NCBI GenBank assembly: GCA_016462645.1
Contig: JAEMSX010000005.1
Coordinates: forward strand, 31,891-95,890
Length of the DNA: 64,000 bases
DNA from: Thermoleophilaceae bacterium
Lineage (GTDB): Bacteria > Actinomycetota > Thermoleophilia > Solirubrobacterales > JACPNS01
Reading direction: 5' to 3'
Part shown: one piece after another, positions 11,308 through 20,080 of the stretch
Layout of the letters: every line of letters begins with the position of its first letter
Numbering within the stretch: the stretch's first letter is position 1
Notes under the pieces: generated by a model
Databases searched by the model: none
Seen by the model: only the letters and a program-made list of their open reading frames with translations
What the model was told of the DNA's origin: nothing
Made by a program: the position numbers and the translations under genes

Positions 11308-12342
11308 ATGGACGCGGCCCAGCAATCGGTGAACACAACTACTCCCGAGGCTGATTTCCGCGCCCGGATCGACGCCCGTGAGGACGTCATCCTCCAGCCG
11401 CTGGCCGTGCGTTCCTACCCGGCAGAGCGCAGGACCCCAGAGCCCGACTCGCCGCTGCGCACGCCCTTCCAGCGCGACCGCGATCGCATCGTGCACTCGA
11501 AGGCCTTCCGGCGCCTGAAGTACAAGACCCAGGTCTTCATCGCCCCCGAGGGCGATCACTTCCGCACGCGCCTCACGCACACGCTCGAGACCTGCGGGAT
11601 CGCCCGCACCGTCGCCCGAGCGCTGGAACTCAACGAGGATCTCACCGAGGCGATCGGGCTCGGCCACGACCTCGGCCACCCGCCGTTCGGCCACATCGGC
11701 GAGGACGTTCTCTCCAAGTGCCTGCAGGAGCGCTTCGGCCGTGAGTTCCACCACAACGAGCACTCGTTGCGCACCGTTGACTTCTTGGAGCGCGACGGCC
11801 AGGGACTCAACCTCACCGAGCCTGTACGTGACGGCATCCTCAATCACACCGGCCCGACCAAGCCGGTCGCCCTCGAAGGCCGGATCGTGCGCATCGTCGA
11901 TCGCATCGCCTACATCAACCACGACATCGACGACGCGCTGCGCGCCGGGATCCTCACCGCCGAGGACCTGCCGCAGAAGGAGATCGACCTGCTGGGCCAG
12001 ACGCCGTCAGAGCGGATCGACACGCTGGTCAAGGATCTCGTCGCAACTTCATACGCCACCGGCGACATCGCGCAGTCGGATGAGATCGGCGGCGCGATGC
12101 TGCGCCTGCGCCGCTTCATGTTCCAGAACGTCTACCTCGGTCCGCAGGTCCGCTCCGAGGCCGAGCGCGTGACCAACCTCGTGAAGGGTCTCTTCGCCTA
12201 TTACGTCGAAAACCCCGAGGAGATTCCTGACGGAGTCTCCGAAGACCTCGCGACCCGCGTCACCGACTGGATTGCCGGCATGACCGACCGCTACGCCTTC
12301 CGCACGTTCGAGGCGCTGAACTCGCCGCGCACCGCACGCTGA
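11308..12342 (+). CDS. dgt: Deoxyguanosinetriphosphate triphosphohydrolase-like protein (HD domain)
   Basis: A 344-residue HD-superfamily protein of the Dgt type, which releases triphosphate from dNTPs. Metal-binding residues are seen in FRTRLTHTLE (His), GHDLGHPPFGHIGE (the HD pair) and in the later HNEHSLR and YINHDIDD segments. The N-terminal FQRDRDRIVHSKAFRRLKYKTQVF block is the family signature. The final base of the TGA stop overlaps the dnaG ATG (TGATG), so translation is coupled; dgt-dnaG is a common actinobacterial pair. Confidence 0.95.
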   Translation: MDAAQQSVNTTTPEADFRARIDAREDVILQPLAVRSYPAERRTPEPDSPLRTPFQRDRDRIVHSKAFRRLKYKTQVFIAPEGDHFRTRLTHTLETCGIARTVARALELNEDLTEAIGLGHDLGHPPFGHIGEDVLSKCLQERFGREFHHNEHSLRTVDFLERDGQGLNLTEPVRDGILNHTGPTKPVALEGRIVRIVDRIAYINHDIDDALRAGILTAEDLPQKEIDLLGQTPSERIDTLVKDLVATSYATGDIAQSDEIGGAMLRLRRFMFQNVYLGPQVRSEAERVTNLVKGLFAYYVENPEEIPDGVSEDLATRVTDWIAGMTDRYAFRTFEALNSPRTAR

Positions 12343-14114
12343 TGCCACGGATCAGCGACGCATCCAAGGAGAAGGTCCGCGAGGCCGTCGACATCGTCGA
12401 CCTGGTCAACCACTACACCGACCTGCGCCGCAACGGCTCGCAGTACATGGGCCGCTGCCCGTTCCACGAGGACAACTCGCCGAGCTTCTCGGTCAACCCG
12501 CACGACAAGGTCTACCACTGCTTCGGCTGCGGGGTGGGGGGCGATGTCTTCAAGTTCGTGCAGGAGAAGGAAGGGCTCGACTTCGCGGGATCGATCGAGT
12601 ATCTGGCCGATCAGTTCAACGTCGAGATCGAATACGAGGAGCTCGATCCGAAGGCGCAGGAGCGGCAGAAGCAGCGCGAGCGTCTGTTCGAGCTGCTCGA
12701 ACGCGCCACGAAGTTCTACGAGCGCACGCTCGCCGACTCCGACGAGGCGGCGCCCGCGCGCGAGTACCTCGCCGGCCGCGGCTTCAGCCCTGAGGTTCTC
12801 GCCAAATTCCGTGTCGGCTACTCGCCGAAGGCCTGGGACAAACTGTTCGTCCCGGCGCTGCGTCAGGGGTTCACCGAGAAGGAACTGCTCGATGCCGGAC
12901 TCGTGCAGTACAACCGCGAGCGCAATCAGATCTTCGACCGCTTCCGCGGGCGGATCATGTTCCCGTTGGCTGACAAGAAGGGCGTCGTGCGCGGCTTCGG
13001 CGCGCGCGGGATGCGCGACTCCGACAAGCCGAAATATCTCAACTCGGCCGACGGCCCGGCTTACCACAAGGGTTCGCAGATTTTCGCCATCGACCACGCG
13101 CGCAGGCCGGCGGCTTCAAAGAAACGCGTGATCGCCGTCGAGGGCTACGCCGACGTGCTGGCGCTCCACGACGCCGGCTTCGAGGAGTCGGTCGCCGTGA
13201 TGGGCACCGCGATGACCGAGCAGCAGGCGGCAGAGCTTGCCCGCATGGCGCCGCGCGTCTACCTGGCGCTCGACGCCGATGCCGCAGGCCGTAGCGCCGC
13301 GCTGCGCGCGGCCGAGGTGCTCGGCGCGCACAAAGACACCGAAACGCTCGTGATCCAGATTCCCGATGGCAAGGACCCGGACGAGCTGATCAAGAACGGA
13401 GGGCCCGAAGCGTTCGAGGCGGCGATCTCCCGCGCCGTCACCGTGGCGGAGTTCGCCGTCGCTCAGGTCTTCGCCGAGGGCGACCTCTCCAGCGCACGCG
13501 AGCGCGAGCACGTGCTCGACGATCTGGTGCCGGTCTTCAACGCGATGGCCCCCGGTCCGGTCAAGGAGGATCAGATGCGCGTGGCCGCAGACCGCCTGGG
13601 GATCTCTGAGGCCGTTCTGCGCGAATCGCTGCGCGAGCGCGCCAGGAACGCGCCGAAGCCGCGGAGGCAGGACGAACAACAGGAAACGGCGCCCGCGCCG
13701 CCGCCGCGGCCGATCCAGAATGACCCGCGAGAGCGCTCAGAGCGCATCTTCCTCGCGCAATGCCTCTCGAACGCGCCGGTGGGGAAGACGTACCTCGAAC
13801 AGCTGCAAGATGGCGACCTTTCCACGCCGTTGATGCGGGAATTGCGGGATCATCTGAGAAACAACGCCGAAAACCCGCTTGCGAAGCTGCCGGAGCTAAA
13901 GCCGGAGCTTCAGAGTGCCGTTACAGAAGTAGCGATGCTTTCCGAGAGGGAACACGCCTCTGCAGAAGTGATCCAGCTTGGCTTTTTGCAACTTGAGAAA
14001 GCCGGTCTCGACCGAAAAATATCCGGAGCACCCGGGGACCAAAAGGCCGAAATCGAACTCAAACGGCAAGAACTCATTCGCAAGATCGGAGAACTTTCCG
14101 CAGAGTTTGCGTGA
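12342..14114 (+). CDS. dnaG: DNA primase
   Basis: DnaG makes RNA primers for replication. The 590-residue protein has the N-terminal CHC2 zinc-binding domain (CPFHEDNSPSFS, then YHCFGCGVGGD, about residues 38-68), the catalytic core with LAGRGFSPE and KPKYLNSADGP, the Toprim domain (about 260-340) with the metal-binding Glu in VIAVEGYADV and the DxD in ALDADAAGRSA, and a helical C-terminal region that binds DnaB. The linker before the C-terminal part is proline/glutamine-rich (PAPPPRP). The ATG overlaps the dgt stop by one base. The primary sigma factor gene follows after 76 bp. Confidence 0.97.
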   Translation: MPRISDASKEKVREAVDIVDLVNHYTDLRRNGSQYMGRCPFHEDNSPSFSVNPHDKVYHCFGCGVGGDVFKFVQEKEGLDFAGSIEYLADQFNVEIEYEELDPKAQERQKQRERLFELLERATKFYERTLADSDEAAPAREYLAGRGFSPEVLAKFRVGYSPKAWDKLFVPALRQGFTEKELLDAGLVQYNRERNQIFDRFRGRIMFPLADKKGVVRGFGARGMRDSDKPKYLNSADGPAYHKGSQIFAIDHARRPAASKKRVIAVEGYADVLALHDAGFEESVAVMGTAMTEQQAAELARMAPRVYLALDADAAGRSAALRAAEVLGAHKDTETLVIQIPDGKDPDELIKNGGPEAFEAAISRAVTVAEFAVAQVFAEGDLSSAREREHVLDDLVPVFNAMAPGPVKEDQMRVAADRLGISEAVLRESLRERARNAPKPRRQDEQQETAPAPPPRPIQNDPRERSERIFLAQCLSNAPVGKTYLEQLQDGDLSTPLMRELRDHLRNNAENPLAKLPELKPELQSAVTEVAMLSEREHASAEVIQLGFLQLEKAGLDRKISGAPGDQKAEIELKRQELIRKIGELSAEFA

Positions 14115-14190
14115 ACCCGGGGGGAATCCCCACCCTTCACCCGACACACCCATGTGATCCGGGTAAATCGGATCGATCGCGCCCCCGCAA

Positions 14191-15147
14191 ATGATTCGAC
14201 AAGCAGCAGAGCAGACACCGGCCGACGAGCCACTTGAGGAGGGAACACCTCCAGCGCTCAGCGTGCTGCCTTCGTTTGACAAGAAGCCGCTCGATCTGAC
14301 CCCGGGCGAGTCCCGCGAGGCGATCGACACGGTCCATCTTTACCTCAAGGCGATCGGCGAGCGCAAGCTGCTCTCGGCCGAAGACGAGGTGAGACTCGCA
14401 AAGCGAATTGAGCGCGCCGACAACGAGGCCAAGAACATCATGATCGAGGCCAACCTGCGCCTCGTCGTGAGCATCGCCAAGCGCTACAACGACCGCGGAG
14501 TGTCTTTGTTGGACCTGATCCAGGAAGGAAACGTCGGCCTGATGCGCGCAGTCGAAAAGTTCGACTGGCGCCGCGGATACAAGTTTTCGACTTACGCAGC
14601 GTGGTGGATCCGCCAGGGCATCACCCGCGCGATTGCAGACCAGGCACGCACGATTCGCATTCCCGTGCACCTGCTGCAGAACGTCAACAAGGTCGCGGCC
14701 GTGCGTCGCCGCCTGGTGCAGGAACTCGGACGCGAGCCGACGATCGAAGAGGTCTCCAAGGAAGTCGACATGGACGAGGCCGACGTGAAGAAGCTGATGG
14801 AGCTCTCCGCCGACGCCATTTCACTGGAGACCCCGATCGGCAGCGAAGACGGCACGGCAACGATCGGGGACATGGTCGAAGACGACTCCGAACAGGCGCC
14901 TGAAGAGATTGTCGCCGAACGATTGCTTTCAGAAGACATCGACGTTGTCCTCGGTCAGCTCGGAGACCGCGAACGCCGCGTCATCGAACTGCGCTACGGA
15001 ATCAGCGGTGACGAGCCTCTGACCCTGGTGGAGATCGGCAAGTTCATCGGGGTGACCCGGGAACGCGTCCGCCAGATCGAGATTGCCGCGATCGAGAAGC
15101 TGCGTCGTGGTGGCGAGACGGAGCGTCTTCGCCGGCAGTACGGCTGA
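14191..15147 (+). CDS. sigA: RNA polymerase primary sigma factor (sigma-70 family, RpoD/SigA)
   Basis: A 318-residue sigma-70 protein with regions 1.2 ([11 protein letters not shown]), 2.1-2.4 ([42 protein letters not shown]), 3 ([17 protein letters not shown]) and 4.1-4.2 ([15 protein letters not shown] and [11 protein letters not shown]). Region 2.4 and 4.2 residues match primary sigma factors that read TTGACA/TATAAT. Region 1.1 is essentially missing: only about 50 acidic/proline-rich residues precede region 1.2. The position after dgt-dnaG recreates the macromolecular-synthesis operon layout. No clear ribosome-binding site lies before the ATG, so a longer leader or leaderless start is possible. 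Confidence 0.94.
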   Translation: MIRQAAEQTPADEPLEEGTPPALSVLPSFDKKPLDLTPGESREAIDTVHLYLKAIGERKLLSAEDEVRLAKRIERADNEAKNIMIEANLRLVVSIAKRYNDRGVSLLDLIQEGNVGLMRAVEKFDWRRGYKFSTYAAWWIRQGITRAIADQARTIRIPVHLLQNVNKVAAVRRRLVQELGREPTIEEVSKEVDMDEADVKKLMELSADAISLETPIGSEDGTATIGDMVEDDSEQAPEEIVAERLLSEDIDVVLGQLGDRERRVIELRYGISGDEPLTLVEIGKFIGVTRERVRQIEIAAIEKLRRGGETERLRRQYG

Positions 15148-15163
15148 GCGCGACCCGCGGCGA

Positions 15164-16447
15164 TCAGAACTTCAGCCTGAAAGCGCTTTCGATCGCGGCG
15201 GCACGTTCGGACGGCACCTCGGCGTCAGCGGCGATCGACGACCAGTGATCCGTGGACGCAATGACCTGGTCGAGCAGCGAACGCCATCGCCCCCTGACCA
15301 TTCCAGCCCGCTCGGCGATCGCCTGAAAGTCCCCGGATACGAAACCGTCGAGCTTGCCGTTGATTGACATCTGGTGACGCGACGTGAATTCGCCGGTTGG
15401 ATTGAACGCGAAAGACAGGTCGTACGCGGGGGAGAGCCGCCAGGATCCACGCTTGTCCATGAGATAGGAGATGTTCTTCGGGTGGTCGTCCTGATTGCGG
15501 GCAACGACGTTGAAGATCATGCGCAAATACTGCTGCTCGATGTCTTTGGCAGGGGCACCGATCGCTCGCAATGCGTCGAAGACGTCTTCGTACGAGGCGC
15601 TCCCCGGCTGATTGAAGTCGACATGGGTCAGGCCCGCGTGAGTCTGCATGTGCAGTTTTGACCCGTCGCTCCCCCTGTCGAAGCGCCGGGTCATGAAATG
15701 ACGCCGACCGCCTTCCGTGAAGAGTCGACACTCGGTCATCTCCACTCCGGCGATCGCCGCCATCCGTGAGTATGCGTACTCGATCGCTCCGTATCCGCGC
15801 GAGCGTCCGAATTCGCGACCACCGTCGCCGACGCCGTCGAACTTCAGGATCCAGTATTCGAATCCGGCCGCAAGATCCACTCGCCCGGAGCGCACTTCGT
15901 TGGTATCCGGATTCCAGCCGATCACCGCCTTGGGTCGGGCGCCGCCGGCCGAAGTTCCGACTTCGAGGAGTTCCTCCATGCCGTCGCCCGAGCCCAACTC
16001 CGCCGACCAGCTCGCGTCGTCTTCGAATGCGAGGGCAGCGAATTCGCGGAGGCGGGAAACGTCGACGGGCGCACTGATCGTCGGACGATCCAAAGACGGG
16101 GTGAATTCAAGTGCTCCCATCCCACGTGTGCCGACGTAACAGAGCAACTGAACCGAATCAAGCGACGAAGCCGGCCTGCCGACGGACTCGAAGTAACGCT
16201 CAATCAGCCGTCGGCCGAAGTGGTCTGGCAGCGAGTCCCAGAGCATCCCGGGCAAACCGTGGAAGGTCGCACGCGGCAGGCCCGGAAACTCATACAGACC
16301 GGGTCGCTTGGGCATGCGCAGGGGAGAGGGTTCGACTCCGCTCGCCAGGAATTGAGGGTCGTACTCGAACACCGCGTAGCCGTCCGGAGTGTTCTGGCGA
16401 ACGGCGCCGATTCGACGACCCCAGAGATTCACGTCGGCAAGACTCAT
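15164..16447 (-). CDS. hipA: HipA-family serine/threonine kinase toxin
   Basis: HipA toxins phosphorylate targets (glutamyl-tRNA synthetase in E. coli) and cause growth arrest. The 427-residue protein starts MSLADVNLWGRRIG, which is the short N-terminal subdomain, followed by a glycine-rich nucleotide loop (GTSAGGARPKAVIGW, about residues 172-186) and the kinase catalytic loop NQDDHPKNISYL (about 316-327) and DLSFAF. These correspond to the catalytic Asp/Asn and metal-binding Asp of HipA, so the enzyme looks intact. Its ATG overlaps the hipB stop (ATGA), giving translational coupling, and the gene converges with sigA, 16 bp apart. An upstream in-frame GTG at 16471 would lie inside hipB and is less likely. 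Confidence 0.92.
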   Translation of the reverse strand: MSLADVNLWGRRIGAVRQNTPDGYAVFEYDPQFLASGVEPSPLRMPKRPGLYEFPGLPRATFHGLPGMLWDSLPDHFGRRLIERYFESVGRPASSLDSVQLLCYVGTRGMGALEFTPSLDRPTISAPVDVSRLREFAALAFEDDASWSAELGSGDGMEELLEVGTSAGGARPKAVIGWNPDTNEVRSGRVDLAAGFEYWILKFDGVGDGGREFGRSRGYGAIEYAYSRMAAIAGVEMTECRLFTEGGRRHFMTRRFDRGSDGSKLHMQTHAGLTHVDFNQPGSASYEDVFDALRAIGAPAKDIEQQYLRMIFNVVARNQDDHPKNISYLMDKRGSWRLSPAYDLSFAFNPTGEFTSRHQMSINGKLDGFVSGDFQAIAERAGMVRGRWRSLLDQVIASTDHWSSIAADAEVPSERAAAIESAFRLKF

Positions 16448-16809
16448 TGATCGTCCTCGCCCCAGGACCATTCATCCACGTCCTTGCGTGCGCCGCTGCG
16501 CGGAGACCGCTTTCGCGGGCGACCGCCGCGGTCTGACTCGGCGATCGGACTCGAGACTGCTCGCGGCACTGCGGCATCGAGGTTTGCGAGCAGCCCCAGG
16601 GCACGAAGTACGCGGAGGAAGTTGCGAGCCTGTCCGAGCGCTCCGGACTCCATTTTGCTCACCGTGAGCTCGGAAACGCCGGCGCGTGCGGCAAGCTCGG
16701 CCTGCGAGATGCCCTGATTGAGGCGCGCCTGCCGCAGTCGCCTGCCCAGCTCCTCGAGCGTGGCGGCTTCTGTTGTCTGGTTGGTGATCTGCATCGCAAT
16801 TCCGTTCAT
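16444..16809 (-). CDS. hipB: HipB-like XRE-family antitoxin/repressor
   Basis: A 121-residue protein with an XRE/Cro helix-turn-helix at about residues 18-72 (LGRRLRQARLNQGISQAELAARAGVSELTVSKMESG) and a basic, then acidic tail (RGGRPRKRSPRS ... EWSWGEDDQ), as in HipB antitoxins that neutralise HipA and repress the operon. The start may be the ATG at 16809 or the in-frame ATG at 16794; the former lies inside operator O1 and would leave only a leader of about 13 bases from the predicted promoter. The overlap with hipA (ATGA) shows the pair is one transcript. Confidence 0.88.
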   Translation of the reverse strand: MNGIAMQITNQTTEAATLEELGRRLRQARLNQGISQAELAARAGVSELTVSKMESGALGQARNFLRVLRALGLLANLDAAVPRAVSSPIAESDRGGRPRKRSPRSGARKDVDEWSWGEDDQ

Positions 16810-16874
16810 AACCTATAGAAACATATGGATTATATCGCCAAAAGGCGGTTAACCCTTAGGAAATCATGGGTTAT
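16808..16874 (-). promoter_or_regulatory. hipBA promoter with two matching operator palindromes
   Basis: Two sites have the same 9-8-9 architecture. O1 (16808-16833) has half-sites ATAACCTAT and ATGGATTAT; O2 (16849-16874) has TTAACCCTT and ATGGGTTAT. Their centres are 41 bp apart, about four helical turns. A consensus minus-strand -10 (TATAAT, plus-strand 16829-16834) is covered by O1. A short CGCC-AAAA-GGCG palindrome (16836-16847) lies between them. The outer sequences GTTCATAACC (16804-16813) and GGTTATGAAC (16869-16878) are perfect inverted copies. This fits autorepression by HipB. No good -35 is seen. Confidence 0.72.
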
Positions 16875-16884
16875 GAACGAGAAA

Positions 16885-16906
16885 GAGCGGAGCCGGAGCC
16901 CCGCTC
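16885..16906 (-). terminator. Possible terminator downstream of tRNA-Asn
   Basis: GAGCGG (16885-16890) pairs with CCGCTC (16901-16906) over a 10-base loop, and on the minus strand the stem is followed by TTTCTC, a weak T-rich tail. It lies 14 bases beyond the tRNA 3' end and just before the hipBA promoter. Confidence 0.45.
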
Positions 16907-16919
16907 GATGCAGAAGAAG

Positions 16920-16992
16920 CTCCCCGGGCTGGACTCGAACCAGCGACATTTCGGTTAACAGCCGAACGCTCTACCAGCTGAGCTACCGGGGA
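16920..16992 (-). tRNA. tRNA-Asn (GTT)
   Basis: The minus strand folds into a full cloverleaf of 73 bases: acceptor TCCCCGG/CCGGGGA, D-arm with AGCTCAGCTGGTAGAGC, anticodon stem TTCGG/CCGAA around loop CTGTTAA (anticodon GTT), T-arm GCTGG-TTCGAGT-CCAGC and discriminator G. CCA is not encoded. Confidence 0.95.
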
Positions 16993-17019
16993 ATGCGGTG
17001 AGAAAGATACCAGCGCGGT

Positions 17020-18219
17020 TCAGGTGGTCACGGTCGCGGTGAACGCCATGATTTCCTGGGCGGCCGTGCTGGCGGCATCGTGGGTATCGGCCCAGGCCGC
17101 GAGCTTCTTGACCCGCTCGCCGTAGCGCGGGTCGGCGAGGATCTTCTCCACTGCCGCGCCCATCGTTGCGCTGCTGATGAAGCGGTTCGGAACCGACACG
17201 CCGACCTTCGCCCACCGCACGCGCGCTGCGTTCTCGTACTGGTCTCCGCTGGCCGGGCACACGACCACGGCGGCGCCGGAAGTCAAGGCACGCATGATCG
17301 TGCCGTGGCCGCCGTGGCAGAGCACGACGTCCGCGGCCGGGAACATCTGGCTGTAGGGCGCCCAGTCGACCACTGTGGTGTTCGGGCCGGGATTCAACGG
17401 GGTCGCCGGTTCGCGGCCGTTCTTGGCCGCCAGCACGCGCACAGGGAGGTCTCGCAGGCCCTCGACCGCCGACGTCAGCATCGTGTGGTCGAGATCCTGG
17501 GCGGTGCTGGGCGCGACGACCACGAGGGGCTGGTCGCCGACCGGGATGTCGATCGGTTCCGATGGCGGCTCCCACATCACGGGACCGATCACCTTCACGT
17601 GCTCCGGCCAGTCGCGCTCTGGCTCGAGCTGCGGGAAGGTTCCGACGAGCACGAGGCTCTCCGACAGCGCGCCGTGCACCTTGTCGACGGCGGGCAGTCC
17701 GACCGCCGCGCGCGTCTCGTTCAGCTCCGCCCGGCCGTATTCGAGCCCCATACGCTCGAAACGGTGGACCCAGCGGAAGACCGCTTTCGCCGGCCGGGCC
17801 TCGGCGGGCGACCAGCCCGAGCCGAACGGCACGGACTCGGGTCCGGTGGCGTGCCAGAAGTGAGGGACCGACGTGACGAACGGAATCCCGTTCAGTTCGG
17901 CGGTCAGCGCGCTCGCGAGCGTCAAGACGTCTCCGACGATCACGTCGGGCTTCCTTTCGCGCACGACCTCGCTCAACTGCTCGGTGGCCAGCGCGGCCGC
18001 CTGGTGCACATCCGGCACCTGTTCGCCATCCTCGACATCGAACTTCGGCGCCTTCAGGAACTCTGCGCCCGCGTTCACGATGTGCTCCTCCCAGCGAAAC
18101 CACGTGTGGACGCCGACATCGCAGCCGGCCGCGACCAGCTTCGTGGCGATCGCGATCATCGGAAACGCGTGGCCCGGCTCGCCGATCGTGACGAGCAGGA
18201 TGCGTGGCGGGCGGGTCAC
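17020..18219 (-). CDS. GT1-family (MGT/UGT-like) glycosyltransferase
   Basis: A 399-residue GT-B fold glycosyltransferase. The N-terminal domain begins RILLVTIGEPGHAFPMIAIA, the acceptor-side motif of GT1 enzymes, and the C-terminal donor domain has VVDWAPYSQMFPAADVVLCHGG and HGGHGTIMRAL ... GDQYENA, the nucleotide-sugar binding signature of the macrolide/UDP-glycosyltransferase family. Such enzymes glycosylate small lipophilic molecules (natural products, sterols, lipids); the acceptor is unknown. The gene lies 11 bp after the LLM oxidoreductase and is the last of a three-gene minus-strand set, so a shared small-molecule pathway is possible. No signal peptide is present. Confidence 0.85.
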   Translation of the reverse strand: MTRPPRILLVTIGEPGHAFPMIAIATKLVAAGCDVGVHTWFRWEEHIVNAGAEFLKAPKFDVEDGEQVPDVHQAAALATEQLSEVVRERKPDVIVGDVLTLASALTAELNGIPFVTSVPHFWHATGPESVPFGSGWSPAEARPAKAVFRWVHRFERMGLEYGRAELNETRAAVGLPAVDKVHGALSESLVLVGTFPQLEPERDWPEHVKVIGPVMWEPPSEPIDIPVGDQPLVVVAPSTAQDLDHTMLTSAVEGLRDLPVRVLAAKNGREPATPLNPGPNTTVVDWAPYSQMFPAADVVLCHGGHGTIMRALTSGAAVVVCPASGDQYENAARVRWAKVGVSVPNRFISSATMGAAVEKILADPRYGERVKKLAAWADTHDAASTAAQEIMAFTATVTT

Positions 18220-18230
18220 TGCCGGCGGAG

Positions 18231-19283
18231 CTAGACCGCGCCGGCTTGTTCGGCCGCTGCGGCCACCGTGCTGAGGATCTCTTTGCGGCCCTGGTGGTCT
18301 GCGGCCATCGGGACGACCATCAGGTTGTCCGTGCCGATGTCCTTGTAGGCGGCGATGCGCTCGGCGATCCGGTCCTTGTTGCCGACCAGCGAGACCATGT
18401 CGATCAGCTCGACCGGCACCGCGGCCGCGGCCTCGTCGTACTTCTTGTCGAGGTAGAGGTCCTGGATCTTCACGGCGTCTTCCTCGTAGCCGTATGAGGT
18501 CACGAGCGCGTTGTAGAAGTTCTTGCCGCGGGCGCCCATGCCGCCCACGTACAGGGCGATGATCGGGCGGATGCGGTCGCGCAGTTCATCAAGGTCGCCG
18601 TCGCCGGTCGCTGTGAAGATCGAGGGCGAGATCTCGATGTCGTCGATCGAGCGGCCGACGCGCTCGGCGCCTTCCTTGAGGTTGGCGTTCAGGAAGTCGG
18701 CGTGCTCGGGGCCGTAGAGGTACGGCAGCCAGCCGTCGCAGAGCTCGCCCGCCAGCGCCGTGTTCTTCGGGCCGATCGCGGCGAGGTAGATCGGGATGCG
18801 CTCCTGGATCGGCTTCGTCATCAGCTTCAACGGCTTGCCGAGGCCATCGGGCAGGGGCAGCTTGTAGATGTCGCCGTCGAACTCGACGTATTCACGGGCG
18901 AACATCTTGCGCAGGATCTCGATGTACTCCCGCGTGCGCTGGATCTGCTTGGCGAACGGCTGACCGTGCCAGCCTTCTGCAACCTGAGGGCCGCTGGAGC
19001 CGAGGCCCATCACGAAGCGGCCGTTGGAGAGGTTGTCGATCGTCGTCGCGGTCATCGCCGCGTTGCCGGGCGTGCGGCCGGGGATCTGGAAGATCGCCGA
19101 TCCGAGGCGGATCTTCTCGGTCCTGGCCGAGAAGTAGGCGAGCGGGGTTGCCGCGTCAAAGCCATAGGCCTCTGCGGTCCAGATCGAGTCGAAGCCCAGG
19201 GCCTCTGCGTCCTGCGCGGTCTGCGCCATTCCGAGCAGCTGCTCCTGGTTGACGGCGTAGCCGGCCATCACTCCGAGTTTCAT
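18231..19283 (-). CDS. LLM-class (probably F420-dependent) oxidoreductase
   Basis: A 350-residue luciferase-like TIM-barrel protein. It begins MKLGVMAGYAVNQEQLLGMA and has the family segments GFDSIWTAEAYGFDA, GSAIFQIPGRTPGNAAMTATTIDNLSNGRF and GLGSSGPQVAEGWHG, typical of actinobacterial F420-dependent members (methylene-H4MPT reductase-like group). F420 rather than FMN is inferred from this resemblance. Substrate is unknown. It sits between an SDR gene (37 bp upstream) and a GT1 gene (11 bp downstream), all on the minus strand. Confidence 0.87.
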   Translation of the reverse strand: MKLGVMAGYAVNQEQLLGMAQTAQDAEALGFDSIWTAEAYGFDAATPLAYFSARTEKIRLGSAIFQIPGRTPGNAAMTATTIDNLSNGRFVMGLGSSGPQVAEGWHGQPFAKQIQRTREYIEILRKMFAREYVEFDGDIYKLPLPDGLGKPLKLMTKPIQERIPIYLAAIGPKNTALAGELCDGWLPYLYGPEHADFLNANLKEGAERVGRSIDDIEISPSIFTATGDGDLDELRDRIRPIIALYVGGMGARGKNFYNALVTSYGYEEDAVKIQDLYLDKKYDEAAAAVPVELIDMVSLVGNKDRIAERIAAYKDIGTDNLMVVPMAADHQGRKEILSTVAAAAEQAGAV

Positions 19284-19320
19284 CTGAACACTTCCATTGA
19301 AAGAGTTGCCTCCGGTGGGG

Positions 19321-20070
19321 TCAGAACAGGTCGTCGCCGACGCGTTCGAAAATGATCTCTGGGATACGCACGTTCGGCGAGAGCTGGAGCAACCACAGAA
19401 CGGCGCTTGAAAGGTCTTCGGGACGGATCATCTTGTCGCCGGGGACGCCGCCGCTGGTCTGCGCGAACTCGGTCATCGGCGTTTCCACGAACGCAGGGGA
19501 GAGCGCGGTGAAGCGGATGCCCTCGTTCTGGAACTCCTTGTGCATGCCGTTGGTCCAGTTGGCGACGGCCGCTTTGGTGGCCGCATAGAGCGAGAGCCAC
19601 GGCTGGCCGTATCGGCCGGCGATCGAGGCGAGGTTGAAGACGTGGGCCATGCCGTTCGCGTTCCCCTTGGCGGCTTCCTTCAGGTACGGCATCGCTTCGC
19701 GCGTGACGATGATCATCGAGCGGATGTTGACCGCGAGCTGCATGTCGATGAACTTCGTGTCGTAGCCCTCGAGCTGTCCACCGATCCCGACGCCGGCGCT
19801 GTTGACCAGAACGTCGATGCGGCCGTACTTCTCGACGTGCGACTCGACGAGCCTGATCAGCGCGTCTTCCTGATCCGCGGGAGCGACGACGTCATTGATC
19901 TCCAGGCCGCCCGAGCGGAGGTCGTCTGCGGCGGCGCGGAGCTTGTCCTCGCGACGGCCGCTGATCGTGACCGCGTATCCGGCATCGCCAAGTGCTTTCG
20001 CGATCGAAAATCCGATCCCGCTCGATCCCCCGGTGATGAGTGCTGCGCGCTCCGCCACGACGTGCGGCAT
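19321..20070 (-). CDS. Short-chain dehydrogenase/reductase (SDR)
   Basis: A 249-residue classical SDR. From the ATG at 20070 it begins MPHVVAERAALITGG with the cofactor motif TGGSSGIG (TGxxxGxG), an Arg after the second strand (SGRREDK, suggesting NADP(H)), NSAGVG, and the catalytic YxxxK in LYAATKA. A second ATG immediately upstream (20073) is equivalent. The frame stays open upstream but lies over the divergent Hpt gene and encodes unlikely sequence. It is the first gene of the SDR-LLM-GT1 set. Confidence 0.88.
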   Translation of the reverse strand: MPHVVAERAALITGGSSGIGFSIAKALGDAGYAVTISGRREDKLRAAADDLRSGGLEINDVVAPADQEDALIRLVESHVEKYGRIDVLVNSAGVGIGGQLEGYDTKFIDMQLAVNIRSMIIVTREAMPYLKEAAKGNANGMAHVFNLASIAGRYGQPWLSLYAATKAAVANWTNGMHKEFQNEGIRFTALSPAFVETPMTEFAQTSGGVPGDKMIRPEDLSSAVLWLLQLSPNVRIPEIIFERVGDDLF

Positions 20071-20080
20071 CATAACGGGA

